Position numbers and translations under genes: made by a program. 63,178 nucleotides of DNA from Alistipes senegalensis (GTDB taxonomy: Bacteria; Bacteroidota; Bacteroidia; Bacteroidales; Rikenellaceae): the NCBI GenBank assembly GCA_023664045.1, contig JAMPGH010000001.1, positions 1,179,021-1,242,198 of the forward strand, read 5' to 3'. The notes below the pieces were generated by a model, which saw only the letters and a program-made list of their open reading frames with translations, was not told the DNA's origin and did not search any database. This document shows, piece after piece, positions 7,769 through 16,724 of the stretch; position 1 is the first letter of the stretch, and the number at the start of each line of letters is the position of its first letter.

Positions 7769-9523
7769 ATGAAAACAACAGGACGTGTAAACGGTATCAT
7801 TTCGAACATTGTCATCGTCAAGGCCGACGGCGCCGTCGGCCAGAACGAGATATGTTACGTCTATACCGGCGATACGAAGATGATGGCCGAGGTCATCAAG
7901 GTCATAGGCGACGCGGCCTATGTGCAGGTATTCGACAGCACCCGCGGGCTGAAGATCGGCGACCGCGTGGAATTCGAGGGGCACATGCTCGAAGCGACGC
8001 TCGCTCCGGGTCTGCTGTCGCGCAACTACGACGGTCTGCAGAACGACCTCGAGAAGATGGACGGGCTGTTCATCGCGCGCGGTTCGATCACCGATCCGAT
8101 CGATTTCGGCGCCGAGTGGGAGTTCGCGCCTCTGGCGCAGGCCGGCGACAAAGTCTCGGCCGCCTCGTGGCTGGGCGAGGTGAAGGAGCAGTGGCTCACC
8201 CACAAGATCATGGTGCCCTTCACGATGACCGGCACCTATACGGTCAAGTCGGTCGCCGGAGCCGGCAAATACAAGGTTACCGACACGATCGCCGTCATCA
8301 CCGACGCCGAGGGTCGCGACCACGACATCACGATGGTGCAGAAATGGCCCGTCAAGCAGGCTGTGCGCTGTTACGCCGAGAAGCCGCGTCCCGACCGCGT
8401 GATGGAGACGGGCGTGCGCGCCATCGACACCTTCAACCCGATGGCCGAGGGCGGTACGGGCTTCATTCCGGGGCCGTTCGGCGCCGGCAAGACGGTGCTG
8501 CAGCACGCCATTTCGAAGCAGGCCGATGCCGACGTCATCATCATGGTCGCCTGCGGCGAGCGCGCCAACGAGGTGGTCGAGATTTTCAAGGAGTTTCCCG
8601 AGCTGGTCGATCCCCGCACGGGCCACAAGCTCATGGAGCGCACGATCATCATCTGCAACACCTCGAACATGCCCGTCGCCGCGCGCGAGGCGTCGGTCTA
8701 TACGGGCATGACCATCGGCGAGTACTACCGCGCGATGGGTCTGAAGGTGCTGGTCATGGCCGACTCCACGTCGCGCTGGGCGCAGGCGCTGCGCGAGATG
8801 TCGAACCGTCTGGAGGAGCTGCCCGGTCAGGACGCTTTCCCGATGGACCTGTCGGCGATCATCTCGAACTTCTACTCGCGGGCCGGACTGGTCAAGCTCA
8901 ACAACGGGCAGACCGGTTCCGTAACGTTCCTCGGCACGGTGTCGCCCGCGGGCGGCAACCTCAAGGAGCCCGTTACGGAGTCGACCAAGAAGGCGGCGCG
9001 CTGCTTCTACGCTCTCTCGCAGGGCCGTGCCGACTCGAAGCGCTACCCGGCCATCGATCCGCTGGATTCCTACTCCAAGTATCTGGAATATCCCGAAATC
9101 GCCGGCTACCTCGACGAGCATATCGGCAAGGGATGGGTCGAGCAGGTCTACGCCGGCAAGACGATCGTCCAGCGCGGCAAGGAGGCCAACGACCAGATCA
9201 ACATTCTGGGCGACGACGGCGTGCCCGTGGAGTACCACGAGCGGTTCTGGAAGTCGGAACTCATCGACTTCGTGATCCTGCAGCAGGACGCCTTCGACGA
9301 CATCGACGCCAACTGTCCGATCGAGCGTCAGAAGATGATGTACGAAATGGTCCTCGACATCTGCCGCAAGGAGTTCCCGTTCGCCGATTTCGAGGAGTGC
9401 TCGCAGTTCTTCAAGGGGTTGATAAACCTCTTCCGTCAGATGAACTACTCCGAGTGGCAGTCGGAGAAGTTCCGCGACTACAAGAAGCAGATCGAGCAGT
9501 ATGTACTTGCCAAAACCGAATAA
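7769..9523 (+). CDS. atpA: V-type ATP synthase subunit A (catalytic)
   Basis: A 584-residue catalytic subunit. The Walker A sequence GPFGAGKT is at residues 235-242; the A-type insertion domain lies before it, and VMADSTSRWAQALREMSNRL (around residue 328) carries conserved nucleotide-site residues. It hydrolyses or makes ATP at the A/B interface of the soluble V1 sector on the cytoplasmic face. The start (MKTTGRVNGI) is 8 nt after the DUF2764 stop codon. Subunit B follows 3 nt after its end. Confidence 0.96.
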   Translation: MKTTGRVNGIISNIVIVKADGAVGQNEICYVYTGDTKMMAEVIKVIGDAAYVQVFDSTRGLKIGDRVEFEGHMLEATLAPGLLSRNYDGLQNDLEKMDGLFIARGSITDPIDFGAEWEFAPLAQAGDKVSAASWLGEVKEQWLTHKIMVPFTMTGTYTVKSVAGAGKYKVTDTIAVITDAEGRDHDITMVQKWPVKQAVRCYAEKPRPDRVMETGVRAIDTFNPMAEGGTGFIPGPFGAGKTVLQHAISKQADADVIIMVACGERANEVVEIFKEFPELVDPRTGHKLMERTIIICNTSNMPVAAREASVYTGMTIGEYYRAMGLKVLVMADSTSRWAQALREMSNRLEELPGQDAFPMDLSAIISNFYSRAGLVKLNNGQTGSVTFLGTVSPAGGNLKEPVTESTKKAARCFYALSQGRADSKRYPAIDPLDSYSKYLEYPEIAGYLDEHIGKGWVEQVYAGKTIVQRGKEANDQINILGDDGVPVEYHERFWKSELIDFVILQQDAFDDIDANCPIERQKMMYEMVLDICRKEFPFADFEECSQFFKGLINLFRQMNYSEWQSEKFRDYKKQIEQYVLAKTE

Positions 9524-9526
9524 GCC

Positions 9527-10846
9527 ATGACAACACGCGCATTTCAGAAAATATATACCCGAATCGACAACATCACCAAAGCGACCGTTACGCTCCGCGC
9601 GTCGGGCGTGGGCAACGACGAACTGGCTACCGTGGGCGGCAAGCTCGCGCAGGTGGTGAAGATCATGGGCGAGAACGTTACGCTGCAGGTTTTCGCCGGC
9701 ACGGAGGGCATCGCCACCGACTCGGAGGTCGTCTTCCACGGCGAACCCCCGAAGCTCAAGGTCTCGGATAACCTCGCGGGACGTTTCTTCAACGCCTACG
9801 GCGAACCGCTGGAGGGCGGCGAAGCCGTCGAGGGCGAGGCCCGCGAGATCGGCGGTCCGACGGTCAACCCTTTCAAGCGCATCCAGCCCTCGGAGCTCAT
9901 CGCCACGGGTATCGCCGGCATCGACCTCAACAACACGATCGTTACGGGTCAGAAGATTCCGTTCTTCGCCGACCCCGACCAGCCCTACAACGCCGTGATG
10001 GCCAACGTGGCCCTGCGTGCGAAGGCCGACAAGATCATCTTGGGCGGCATGGGTCTCACGAACGACGACTTCCTCTACTTCAAGTCGGTCTTCGAGAACG
10101 CCGGCGCTCTCGACCGCATCGTCTCGTTCGTCAACACCACGGAGAATCCTCCCGTGGAGCGACTGCTCGTTCCCGACATGGCCCTCACGGCCGCCGAGTA
10201 TTTCGCCGTCGACAAGGGCGAGAAGGTGCTGGTGCTGCTGACCGACATGACGCTCTACGCCGATGCCCTGGCTATCGTCTCCAACCGCATGGACCAGATT
10301 CCGTCGAAGGACTCGATGCCCGGTTCGCTCTACTCCGATCTGGCGAAGATCTACGAGAAGGCCGTGCAGCTGCCCAACGGCGGTTCGATCACCATCATCG
10401 CCGTAACGACCCTCTCGGGCGGCGACATCACGCACGCCATTCCCGATAATACGGGTTACATCACCGAGGGTCAGCTGTTTCTGCGCAACGATTCGGACAC
10501 GGGCAAGGTCATCGTCGACCCGTTCCGCTCGCTGTCGCGTCTCAAGCAGCTCGTGATCGGCAAGAAGACCCGCGAGGATCATCCGCAGGTGATGAACGCC
10601 TGCGTGCGCCTCTACGCCGATGCCGCCAATGCCAAGACCAAGCTCGAAAACGGTTTCGACCTCTCGGATTACGACGAGCGCACCCTGAAGTTCGCCCACG
10701 ACTACTCCGAGAAGCTGCTGGCCATCGACGTCAACATCGACATCACCGAGATGCTCGACACCGCGTGGACGCTCTTCGCCGAGTACTTCTCGCGCGAGGA
10801 GGTGGCTATCAAGGAGGAGCTTATCAAGAAATATTGGAAAGCATAA
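9527..10846 (+). CDS. atpB: V-type ATP synthase subunit B
   Basis: A 439-residue non-catalytic partner of subunit A. It has the family start (ITKATVTLRASGVGNDELATV) and the IDLNNTIVTGQKIPFFADP segment at the position of the P-loop, with no functional Walker A, as expected for B subunits. The ALAIVSNRMDQIPSKDSMPG region contributes to the regulatory nucleotide interface. The start MTTRAFQK follows subunit A by 3 nt, which keeps the two subunits close for stoichiometric production. Confidence 0.95.
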   Translation: MTTRAFQKIYTRIDNITKATVTLRASGVGNDELATVGGKLAQVVKIMGENVTLQVFAGTEGIATDSEVVFHGEPPKLKVSDNLAGRFFNAYGEPLEGGEAVEGEAREIGGPTVNPFKRIQPSELIATGIAGIDLNNTIVTGQKIPFFADPDQPYNAVMANVALRAKADKIILGGMGLTNDDFLYFKSVFENAGALDRIVSFVNTTENPPVERLLVPDMALTAAEYFAVDKGEKVLVLLTDMTLYADALAIVSNRMDQIPSKDSMPGSLYSDLAKIYEKAVQLPNGGSITIIAVTTLSGGDITHAIPDNTGYITEGQLFLRNDSDTGKVIVDPFRSLSRLKQLVIGKKTREDHPQVMNACVRLYADAANAKTKLENGFDLSDYDERTLKFAHDYSEKLLAIDVNIDITEMLDTAWTLFAEYFSREEVAIKEELIKKYWKA

Positions 10847-10852
10847 CTCGCA

Positions 10853-11461
10853 ATGGCAATCAAGTTCCAATATAACAAGACTTCGCTCGGCGAGTTGGGC
10901 AAGCAGCTCAAGATGCGTCAGAAGGCGCTTCCGACCATCAAGAGCAAGGAGTCGGCGCTGCGTTCCGAAGTCAAGAAAGCGAAAGACTCCGCTGCGGATT
11001 ACCGCCGTCGGCTCGACGCCCTGAAAGCCGAGTACGACTACATGGCGGCCTTGTGGGGCGAGTTCGATGCCGGGCTCGTGCGCATCGCCGACGTGGAGCT
11101 CTCGACGCAGAAGATCGCCGGCGTGCGTACACCCGTCTTGCGGGAGGTGAAGTTCGAGGAGCGGCCCTACGACCTCTTCTCGGCTCCCGTGTGGTTCGCC
11201 GACGGCATCGAGCTGCTCAAGCGGCTGGCGCGGCTGGCGCTGGAACAGGAGGTCTACGACCGCAAGATGGAGCTTCTGGACTTCGCGCGCCGCAAAACCA
11301 CTCAGAAGGTGAACCTCTACGAGAAGGTGCAGATACCCGGATACGAGGACGCCATACGTAAGATCAAACGCTTCATGGAGGACGAGGAGAACCTCTCCAA
11401 GTCGGCCCAGAAGATCGTCAAAACCAAACAGCAGCAGGCCGGGGAGGGCGCCATGTTATGA
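10853..11461 (+). CDS. atpD: V-type ATP synthase subunit D (central rotor shaft)
   Basis: A 202-residue protein with the expected long N- and C-terminal helices that form the rotating central stalk (KFQYNKTSLGELGKQLKMRQ at the start, EDEENLSKSAQKIVKTKQQQ at the end). Its length fits subunit D. Its stop codon overlaps the subunit I start in an ATGA arrangement, so the two are likely coupled. No subunit F gene follows, unlike the nine-gene archaeal-type operons. Confidence 0.88.
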   Translation: MAIKFQYNKTSLGELGKQLKMRQKALPTIKSKESALRSEVKKAKDSAADYRRRLDALKAEYDYMAALWGEFDAGLVRIADVELSTQKIAGVRTPVLREVKFEERPYDLFSAPVWFADGIELLKRLARLALEQEVYDRKMELLDFARRKTTQKVNLYEKVQIPGYEDAIRKIKRFMEDEENLSKSAQKIVKTKQQQAGEGAML

Positions 11462-13305
11462 TAGCGAGAATGTCGAAATACGATTTCGTGCTCTTCGCGG
11501 CACAGAGCGCCGATTTCATCGACCGGTTGCGCGATCTGGGACTCGTCGACATCACCACGGCAGGCTGGGAGCCTTCGGAGGAGGACCGCCAGCTGCTCCT
11601 CGATATCGAGGCCGGCAATAAGGCCCTCGACTTCCTGAAGGGGTGGCGCGAAGATCCGGAGCACGAGGCGGCGGCCGGCAAGGCCCGGCCTTATGCCTCC
11701 GGCAGCGAGGCGTTCGCCGAGTATCTGCGCGTGCAGCGGGAGATCGCTGCTTCGCGTGCTGAGATCGCAAGGTTCGAAAAGGCGGCCGAGGAGCTGCGCC
11801 CGTGGGGCGAGTTCGACGTCGAGAGGATGCAGAAGCTCGCGGAGCAGGGTATCGTGCTGCGCTATTTCTCTGCTCAGCGCGGCACCTACGACAAGTCGCT
11901 TCCGGTTTGGTCGGAGGAGTATACGATTTCCGAGGTCGATCGGTCCGACGCGACGGTGTGGTTCGTCGTCGTGGCTGCTCCGGGTGCCGAAATCAACCTC
12001 GATGCGCAGGAGATGAAAGCTCCGCAGATGAACGTCCGGCAGACCGAGGAGGCGATCGCCGCCGAGCAGCGGAAGTTGGCGGCCTACGAGGCGGAGATCG
12101 CCCGCGCGGCAGCTTCCTACAAGGCGCTCGCGGCTTACGTAGCGTCGCTCCGGGAGCGTCTGCAGGGCGTCAAGGTCGAGGCTACGGCCCGGCAGGAGGC
12201 CGACGGTACGTTGGTCGTCATGGAAGGGTGGGCCGAAACCGAAACTTCGGCGAAAGTAGATGCCCTCTTGGAGGAGTACCCCAACGTGGTCTACATCAAG
12301 AGCGACCCCACGCCCGAGGACAATACGCCCGTGAAACTGAGGAACGGTTGGTTCTCGCGCATCTTCGAGCTCGTCGGCGACATGTACGCCCGGCCCCGTT
12401 ACGGGACGCTCGACCTCACGCCTTTCTTCGCACCGTTCTACATGCTCTTCTTCGGCATCTGCCTCAACGATGCCGGCTACGGCTTGATCCTGCTGGCGAT
12501 GGGGCTGTGGCTCCTGAAGAAGAACCCCGAGCCCGGGATGATGCGTCAGGCCGCATGGTTCGCCACGATGTGCGCCGCGGCGACGATCCTCTTCGGATTG
12601 TTCTGCGGTTCGTTCTTCGGGCTGAATCTCAAGGAGTACTTCCCCTCGGTGCCGTTCTTCGACTTCCAGGGTAAATTCTTCTCCATTGCGCTGGCGATCG
12701 GCGTCGTGCAGATTCTCTTCGGCATGCTGATCGGCATCTGCGTTACGACCCGCACGTTCGGCATCCGCTATGCGTTCGGTTCGCTGGGGTGGTTCCTGAT
12801 CCTGCTTGCCGCGGCAGTGGCGGGCGGACTTCCGATGCTCGATGAAAGTTGGGTCATCCCCGGATTCACCACCTCGTCCGTCGCTTTCTATGTCGTCGTG
12901 GGAATCGGTGCCGCGTTGATGTTGTTGTTCAATACGCCCGGCCGCAACCCGCTCTTGAACATCGGCTCCGGCGTGTGGAACCTCTACAACAACATCACGG
13001 CTCTGCTGAGCGACGTACTCTCGTACATCCGATTGTTCGCCATCGGCCTGTCGGGCGGCGTGCTGGCACTGGTCTTCAACTCGCTGGCCGAGGGTTTCGT
13101 CCCCGAGGGCGCCAATATCGTCGTGCGGATTCTCATCATGCTGCCGATACTCCTCATAGGCCACGGCATCAACCTCTTCATGTCGGCGATCTCGTCGTTC
13201 GTGCATCCCATGCGTCTGACCTTCGTGGAGTTCTACAAGAATGCGGGCTTCGAGATGGCGACGCGCAACTTCGAACCGCTGGAAAAGGTGAAAATCGAAA
13301 AGTGA
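11458..13305 (+). CDS. atpI: V-type ATP synthase subunit I (membrane stator)
   Basis: A 615-residue protein equivalent to eukaryotic subunit a. Residues 1 to ~320 are soluble with coiled-coil segments. The rest holds about seven hydrophobic helices, starting near FFAPFYMLFFGICLNDAGYG. The conserved arginine of the ion half-channels is in SYIRLFAIGLSGGVLALVFN at about residue 524. The ATG at 11458 overlaps the D stop codon; an internal ATG (MSKYDFVLF) four codons on is an alternative start. It couples ion flow through the K ring to rotation. Confidence 0.93.
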   Translation: MIARMSKYDFVLFAAQSADFIDRLRDLGLVDITTAGWEPSEEDRQLLLDIEAGNKALDFLKGWREDPEHEAAAGKARPYASGSEAFAEYLRVQREIAASRAEIARFEKAAEELRPWGEFDVERMQKLAEQGIVLRYFSAQRGTYDKSLPVWSEEYTISEVDRSDATVWFVVVAAPGAEINLDAQEMKAPQMNVRQTEEAIAAEQRKLAAYEAEIARAAASYKALAAYVASLRERLQGVKVEATARQEADGTLVVMEGWAETETSAKVDALLEEYPNVVYIKSDPTPEDNTPVKLRNGWFSRIFELVGDMYARPRYGTLDLTPFFAPFYMLFFGICLNDAGYGLILLAMGLWLLKKNPEPGMMRQAAWFATMCAAATILFGLFCGSFFGLNLKEYFPSVPFFDFQGKFFSIALAIGVVQILFGMLIGICVTTRTFGIRYAFGSLGWFLILLAAAVAGGLPMLDESWVIPGFTTSSVAFYVVVGIGAALMLLFNTPGRNPLLNIGSGVWNLYNNITALLSDVLSYIRLFAIGLSGGVLALVFNSLAEGFVPEGANIVVRILIMLPILLIGHGINLFMSAISSFVHPMRLTFVEFYKNAGFEMATRNFEPLEKVKIEK

Positions 13306-13391
13306 AGGGGCCCGGGCGAGGTACGGGAGAGACCCCGAACGAAGCGCATAACAAAACAAAATAATCAATAACAAACAAAAAACACACTCTT

Positions 13392-13844
13392 ATGGAAACA
13401 ACAGCATTGGTAATGGCCTACGTGGGCGTAGCTCTGATGGTAGGTCTGGCGGGCATCGCATCCGCCGTGGGTACTTCGATCTGCGGTCAGGCGGCCGTCG
13501 GCGCCATGAAGAAGAACAACGGCGCGTTCGGTAGCTACATGATCCTCTCGGCGCTGCCCGGTTCGCAGGGTCTCTACGGTTTCGTCTGCTTCTTCATGGT
13601 GCAGTCGTTCCTGCAGAACCCCTCCATGTTGCAGGGTGCGGCCGTGCTGGGCGCCGGTATTCTGGTAGGTATCGTCAACCTCGCTGCCGCCGTCTTTCAG
13701 GGCAAAGTCTGCGCAAACGGTATCGCCGCTATCGGAAACGGCCACGACGTGATGGGTAAGACGCTGATTCTTGCCGCTTTCCCCGAGCTTTACGCCATTC
13801 TGACCGTCGCCGCCACGTTCCTTATCTCCAACATCATCCGATAG
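13392..13844 (+). CDS. atpK: V-type ATP synthase subunit K (proteolipid ring)
   Basis: A 150-residue double-hairpin proteolipid with four hydrophobic helices. The carboxylate is Glu132 in FPELYAIL. Residues equivalent to the Na+ ligands of Enterococcus hirae NtpK are present: Leu55, Ser58 (Thr in NtpK) and Gln59 in LPGSQGLYGF, Gln103 in FQGKV, and Glu132. The pattern suggests Na+ rather than H+ coupling. An 86-nt gap separates it from subunit I, possibly with extra translation signals for a high-copy subunit. A terminator follows at 13871. Confidence 0.94.
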   Translation: METTALVMAYVGVALMVGLAGIASAVGTSICGQAAVGAMKKNNGAFGSYMILSALPGSQGLYGFVCFFMVQSFLQNPSMLQGAAVLGAGILVGIVNLAAAVFQGKVCANGIAAIGNGHDVMGKTLILAAFPELYAILTVAATFLISNIIR

Positions 13845-13870
13845 GGACGGGGCCGTTACGGAATCGAAAA

Positions 13871-13897
13871 ACCGCGGATCTCGATCCGCGGTTTTTT
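13871..13897 (+). terminator. Terminator of the V-ATPase operon
   Basis: A near-perfect stem ACCGCGGATC / GATCCGCGGT is followed by TTTTTT (13892-13897), 27 nt after the subunit K stop codon and just before repeat copy B. Confidence 0.9.
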
Positions 13898-13928
13898 CGT
13901 GTTCGGGATTTTGCCTGGCCGAGCGGAT

Positions 13929-14142
13929 AAAGCAGCTGCAGATGCTGGACGCAGCGCACGGTGAGGCCGTGGCCTCGGTTGTGGCTGTTCATCGGGTTCA
14001 CGTTCGTCGACGTGAACCACGGACCGCTCGCATTGGTATTGCCCGCAGCGGCCGGAGACGAGCTGAAACAGCCACCTTGCGTGCCGACAACCGTCAGGGC
14101 TCCCGACGCGAGATCGCGGTAGCCCGAAGCAGACGTATGGAG
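13929..14142 (-). pseudogene. C-terminal remnant of a FISUMP / major-paralogous-domain protein (copy B)
   Basis: The minus-strand frame encodes SASGYRDLASGALTVVGTQ, then FSSSPAAAGNTNASG, then NVNPMNSHNRGHGLTVRCV, followed by QHLQLL. The last ~40 nt are identical to copy A, as is a ~20-nt stretch before the remnant, yet the residues between differ widely (WYWSAAPY in A, GCFSSSPA in B). A one-base length difference puts the shared upstream stretch in different frames in the two copies. There is no start region or export signal, so it is a gene tail without a gene. Confidence 0.62.
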
Positions 14143-14447
14143 CAATCGCTGGAATGAATGGCGGAAAGGGAGCGTGCAATTAAAAATTAAGAATGAAAAA
14201 TTAAAAATGAAGAATTATTTTCTGCATCCCCGACAATCATTCATTCTATACATTATTCATTAGCTCGCCAACTTTCCGGCAGACTGGGATATACACCCCA
14301 CTTGGCCGGGCGGGGACAGATGAGGTCGAACAGAAAGAACCGGCTCCATCTTCCCATAGAACCCCGCTCTTAGCGGGGGGATTGCTGAATCTGCGGCCGC
14401 GCTGGCGGAAGTCCTGAAAGACTTCCCGCCACTCCGGGCCGAGGCTG
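13929..14447 (-). repeat. Copy B of the ~520-bp repeat, inverted relative to copy A
   Basis: This is the reverse-complement counterpart of 5550-6069, in the same order: hairpin block, diverged block, 113-nt identical block (14175-14287), shared linker, FISUMP tail ending at 13929. It lies between the V-ATPase terminator and the 3' end of rnr. The mix of fully identical and strongly diverged blocks suggests mosaic exchange rather than uniform drift. Confidence 0.85.
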
Positions 14448-14498
14448 CTTGAAATTTCGGGAGGGGCAGCGTGCGACCGCCCTCCTCGGAGTCGTTTT

Positions 14499-16724
14499 TC
14501 AGTGTCTTTTCCGTGCGGCCGGGCCTTTCTTCGTCGTGCGTTTTTTCGGCTGCGCCGCTTTCCCGGGCAGCAGCAGTTCGAAGTCCAGCTGCCGTTTCTG
14601 CAGATCGGCGCGCTTGACACGGATGCGGACCGGATCGCCCAGCGTCAGGCGGCATCCCGTCGTGCGGCCGACGGCTTCGTAGTGCTCTTCGTCGAAGTCG
14701 AACCAGTCGCCCTCGATGTCGCGCAGGAACGACATGCCCTCGATGTGCGTATCGTCGAGTTCGACATAGACGCCCCACTCCGTCAGTCCCGAGATGTGGC
14801 CCTCGAACTCTTCGCCGAGGCGGTCTTTCATGAACTCCACCATCTTGTATTTGATCGACGCCCGTTCGGCTTCCGAGGCGACGATCTCGCGTTCCGAGGC
14901 CCGGGCGCACAGCTCCTCGATCGTCTGTTTGTCGGCCGACTTCCCGCCCTCCAGATAGCGGGCCAGCAGGCGGTGCACCATCATGTCCGGATAGCGGCGG
15001 ATCGGCGAGGTGAAGTGCGTGTAGCTCGAAAATGCCAGTCCGTAGTGGCCGATGTTGTCGGTGGTGTAGAACGCTTTGGCCATCGACCGCACGGCCATCG
15101 TCGTTACGGCGTTCTCCTCGGTCGCACCTTTGACTTTCGTAAAGAGCTTGTTCATCTCGCGGGCCACGGCGCGGCCTTTCGAGGCCTTGAATACCAGCCC
15201 GAAGCGGAGGATGAACTGCCGGAAGCGGTCCAGCTTCTCTTCGTTCGGCGCGTCGTGCACGCGGTAGACCATCGTGCGGGGCGTCTTGCGGCCCGCGTCG
15301 CCCATGCGGTGGCCGCAGAATTCGGCGACCCGGCGGTTGGCCAGCAGCATGAACTCCTCGATCATGCGGTTCGAATCTTTCTGTTCCTTGAAGTAGACGC
15401 CTACGGGGCGGCCCGCGTCGTCGAGTTCGAATTTCACCTCCTCGCGGTCGAAGGCGATCGCGCCGTTCTTGAAGCGCTGGCGCCGCAGCTCCTTCGCCAG
15501 CCGGTCGAGCGTCAGCACCTCTTCGGCGTAGTCGCCGCGACCCGTCTCGATCACCTCCTGCGCTTCGGCGTAGGTGAAGCGGCGGTCGGAGTGGATGACC
15601 GTGCGGCCGAACCATTCGTCGAGAATCTCCACGTTCTCGTTGAGCGTGAAGACGGCCGAGAAGCAGAGGCTGTCTTCGTCGGGACGCAGCGAGCAGAGTT
15701 CGTTCGAGAGGCGTTCGGGCAGCATCGGCACCGTACGGTCGACCAAGTAGACCGACGTGCCGCGCGCGACGGCTTCGTCGTCGATGGTCGAGTGGGGGCG
15801 GACGTAGTGCGTTACGTCGGCGATGTGGATGCCCACTTCCCAGACGCCCTCGCGCAGGCGGCGCACCGAGAGGGCGTCGTCGAAGTCTTTGGCGTCGGCC
15901 GGGTCGACCGTGAAAGTTACCGTTTGGCGGAAGTCGCGGCGGCGGGCGATCTCCTGATCCGTGATCCGGGCGTCGATGGCCGCGGCCGCCTGCTCCACCT
16001 CCGCTTCGAAACGGTAGGGGAGTTCGTATTCCGAAAGGATGGCGTGCATCTCCGCGTCGTTCTCGCCCGCCATGCCCAGCACCTCAACCAGCTCGCCTAC
16101 GGGGCTCTTGCTGCCCGGAAGCCAGTCGACGATGCGGACCACCACCTTCTCGCCCTCGCGGACTTGCGGATAGTCTCGTTTGGGGAGGTAGATGTCCATC
16201 GGCATCTTGCGCGAGTCGGCCCGGACGAATATCTGGTGGGCCCCCACCTCGGCGACGCCGACGTAGGGCTTGCGGCTGCGCTCGACGATGCGGGCGATCT
16301 CGCCCTCCAGCTTGCCGTCGTGGCTGCGGTGTATGACGAGCACCTCCACCCGGTCGCCGTCCAGCGCGTTGGCGGTATTGCGCTGGTGGACGAAGATGTC
16401 GTTTTCCAGCCCTTCGACCCGCACGTAGACCGAGCCGCCGGCCGTCATGTCGGCACGGCCCTCGTAGTGTGGCAGGTGTTTGCGCGTGAGGCGGTATTTC
16501 TGGCGGGCGCACTCCTCGACGACCCCTTCGTCGTAGAGCCGGTCGAGGATGGCCAGCGTTTCGCGGCGTCCCTCTTTCGAGGCTCCGCCCGAGGCCGAGG
16601 CCAGATGCTTGAGCGAGAATTTGTTGTTGGGGAATTCGCGGAGCAGGCTCAGAATCATCGATGCCCGGTCGTGTTTTTTCGTGTTCGTGCTCTTGGTCGA
16701 GCGTTGTTTTCTAGTCTGTTTCAT
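14499..16724 (-). CDS. rnr: Ribonuclease R
   Basis: A 741-residue 3'-5' exoribonuclease that degrades structured RNA. In order: a basic N-terminus with a winged-helix-like region, cold-shock domains, the RNB catalytic domain with the Asp cluster in DPADAKDFDDALSV (around residues 273-286), and a C-terminal S1 domain with a Lys/Arg-rich tail (KKRTTKKGPAARKRH). The ATG at 16724 overlaps the stop codon of the M20 amidohydrolase (ATGA), so rnr is the last gene of a metF-amidohydrolase-rnr set. Repeat copy B lies just downstream. Confidence 0.94.
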   Translation of the reverse strand: MKQTRKQRSTKSTNTKKHDRASMILSLLREFPNNKFSLKHLASASGGASKEGRRETLAILDRLYDEGVVEECARQKYRLTRKHLPHYEGRADMTAGGSVYVRVEGLENDIFVHQRNTANALDGDRVEVLVIHRSHDGKLEGEIARIVERSRKPYVGVAEVGAHQIFVRADSRKMPMDIYLPKRDYPQVREGEKVVVRIVDWLPGSKSPVGELVEVLGMAGENDAEMHAILSEYELPYRFEAEVEQAAAAIDARITDQEIARRRDFRQTVTFTVDPADAKDFDDALSVRRLREGVWEVGIHIADVTHYVRPHSTIDDEAVARGTSVYLVDRTVPMLPERLSNELCSLRPDEDSLCFSAVFTLNENVEILDEWFGRTVIHSDRRFTYAEAQEVIETGRGDYAEEVLTLDRLAKELRRQRFKNGAIAFDREEVKFELDDAGRPVGVYFKEQKDSNRMIEEFMLLANRRVAEFCGHRMGDAGRKTPRTMVYRVHDAPNEEKLDRFRQFILRFGLVFKASKGRAVAREMNKLFTKVKGATEENAVTTMAVRSMAKAFYTTDNIGHYGLAFSSYTHFTSPIRRYPDMMVHRLLARYLEGGKSADKQTIEELCARASEREIVASEAERASIKYKMVEFMKDRLGEEFEGHISGLTEWGVYVELDDTHIEGMSFLRDIEGDWFDFDEEHYEAVGRTTGCRLTLGDPVRIRVKRADLQKRQLDFELLLPGKAAQPKKRTTKKGPAARKRH

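Noticed and set aside
7640-10870. 1076-codon open frame antisense to the V-ATPase A and B genes
   Set aside because: Complement of highly conserved genes; its composition mirrors the codons of the sense strand, and there is no start context or domain.
5550-14447. Diversity-generating retroelement explanation for the FISUMP tails
   Set aside because: No reverse transcriptase or template repeat is in the window, and the differences include third codon positions and lengths rather than adenine-specific changes.
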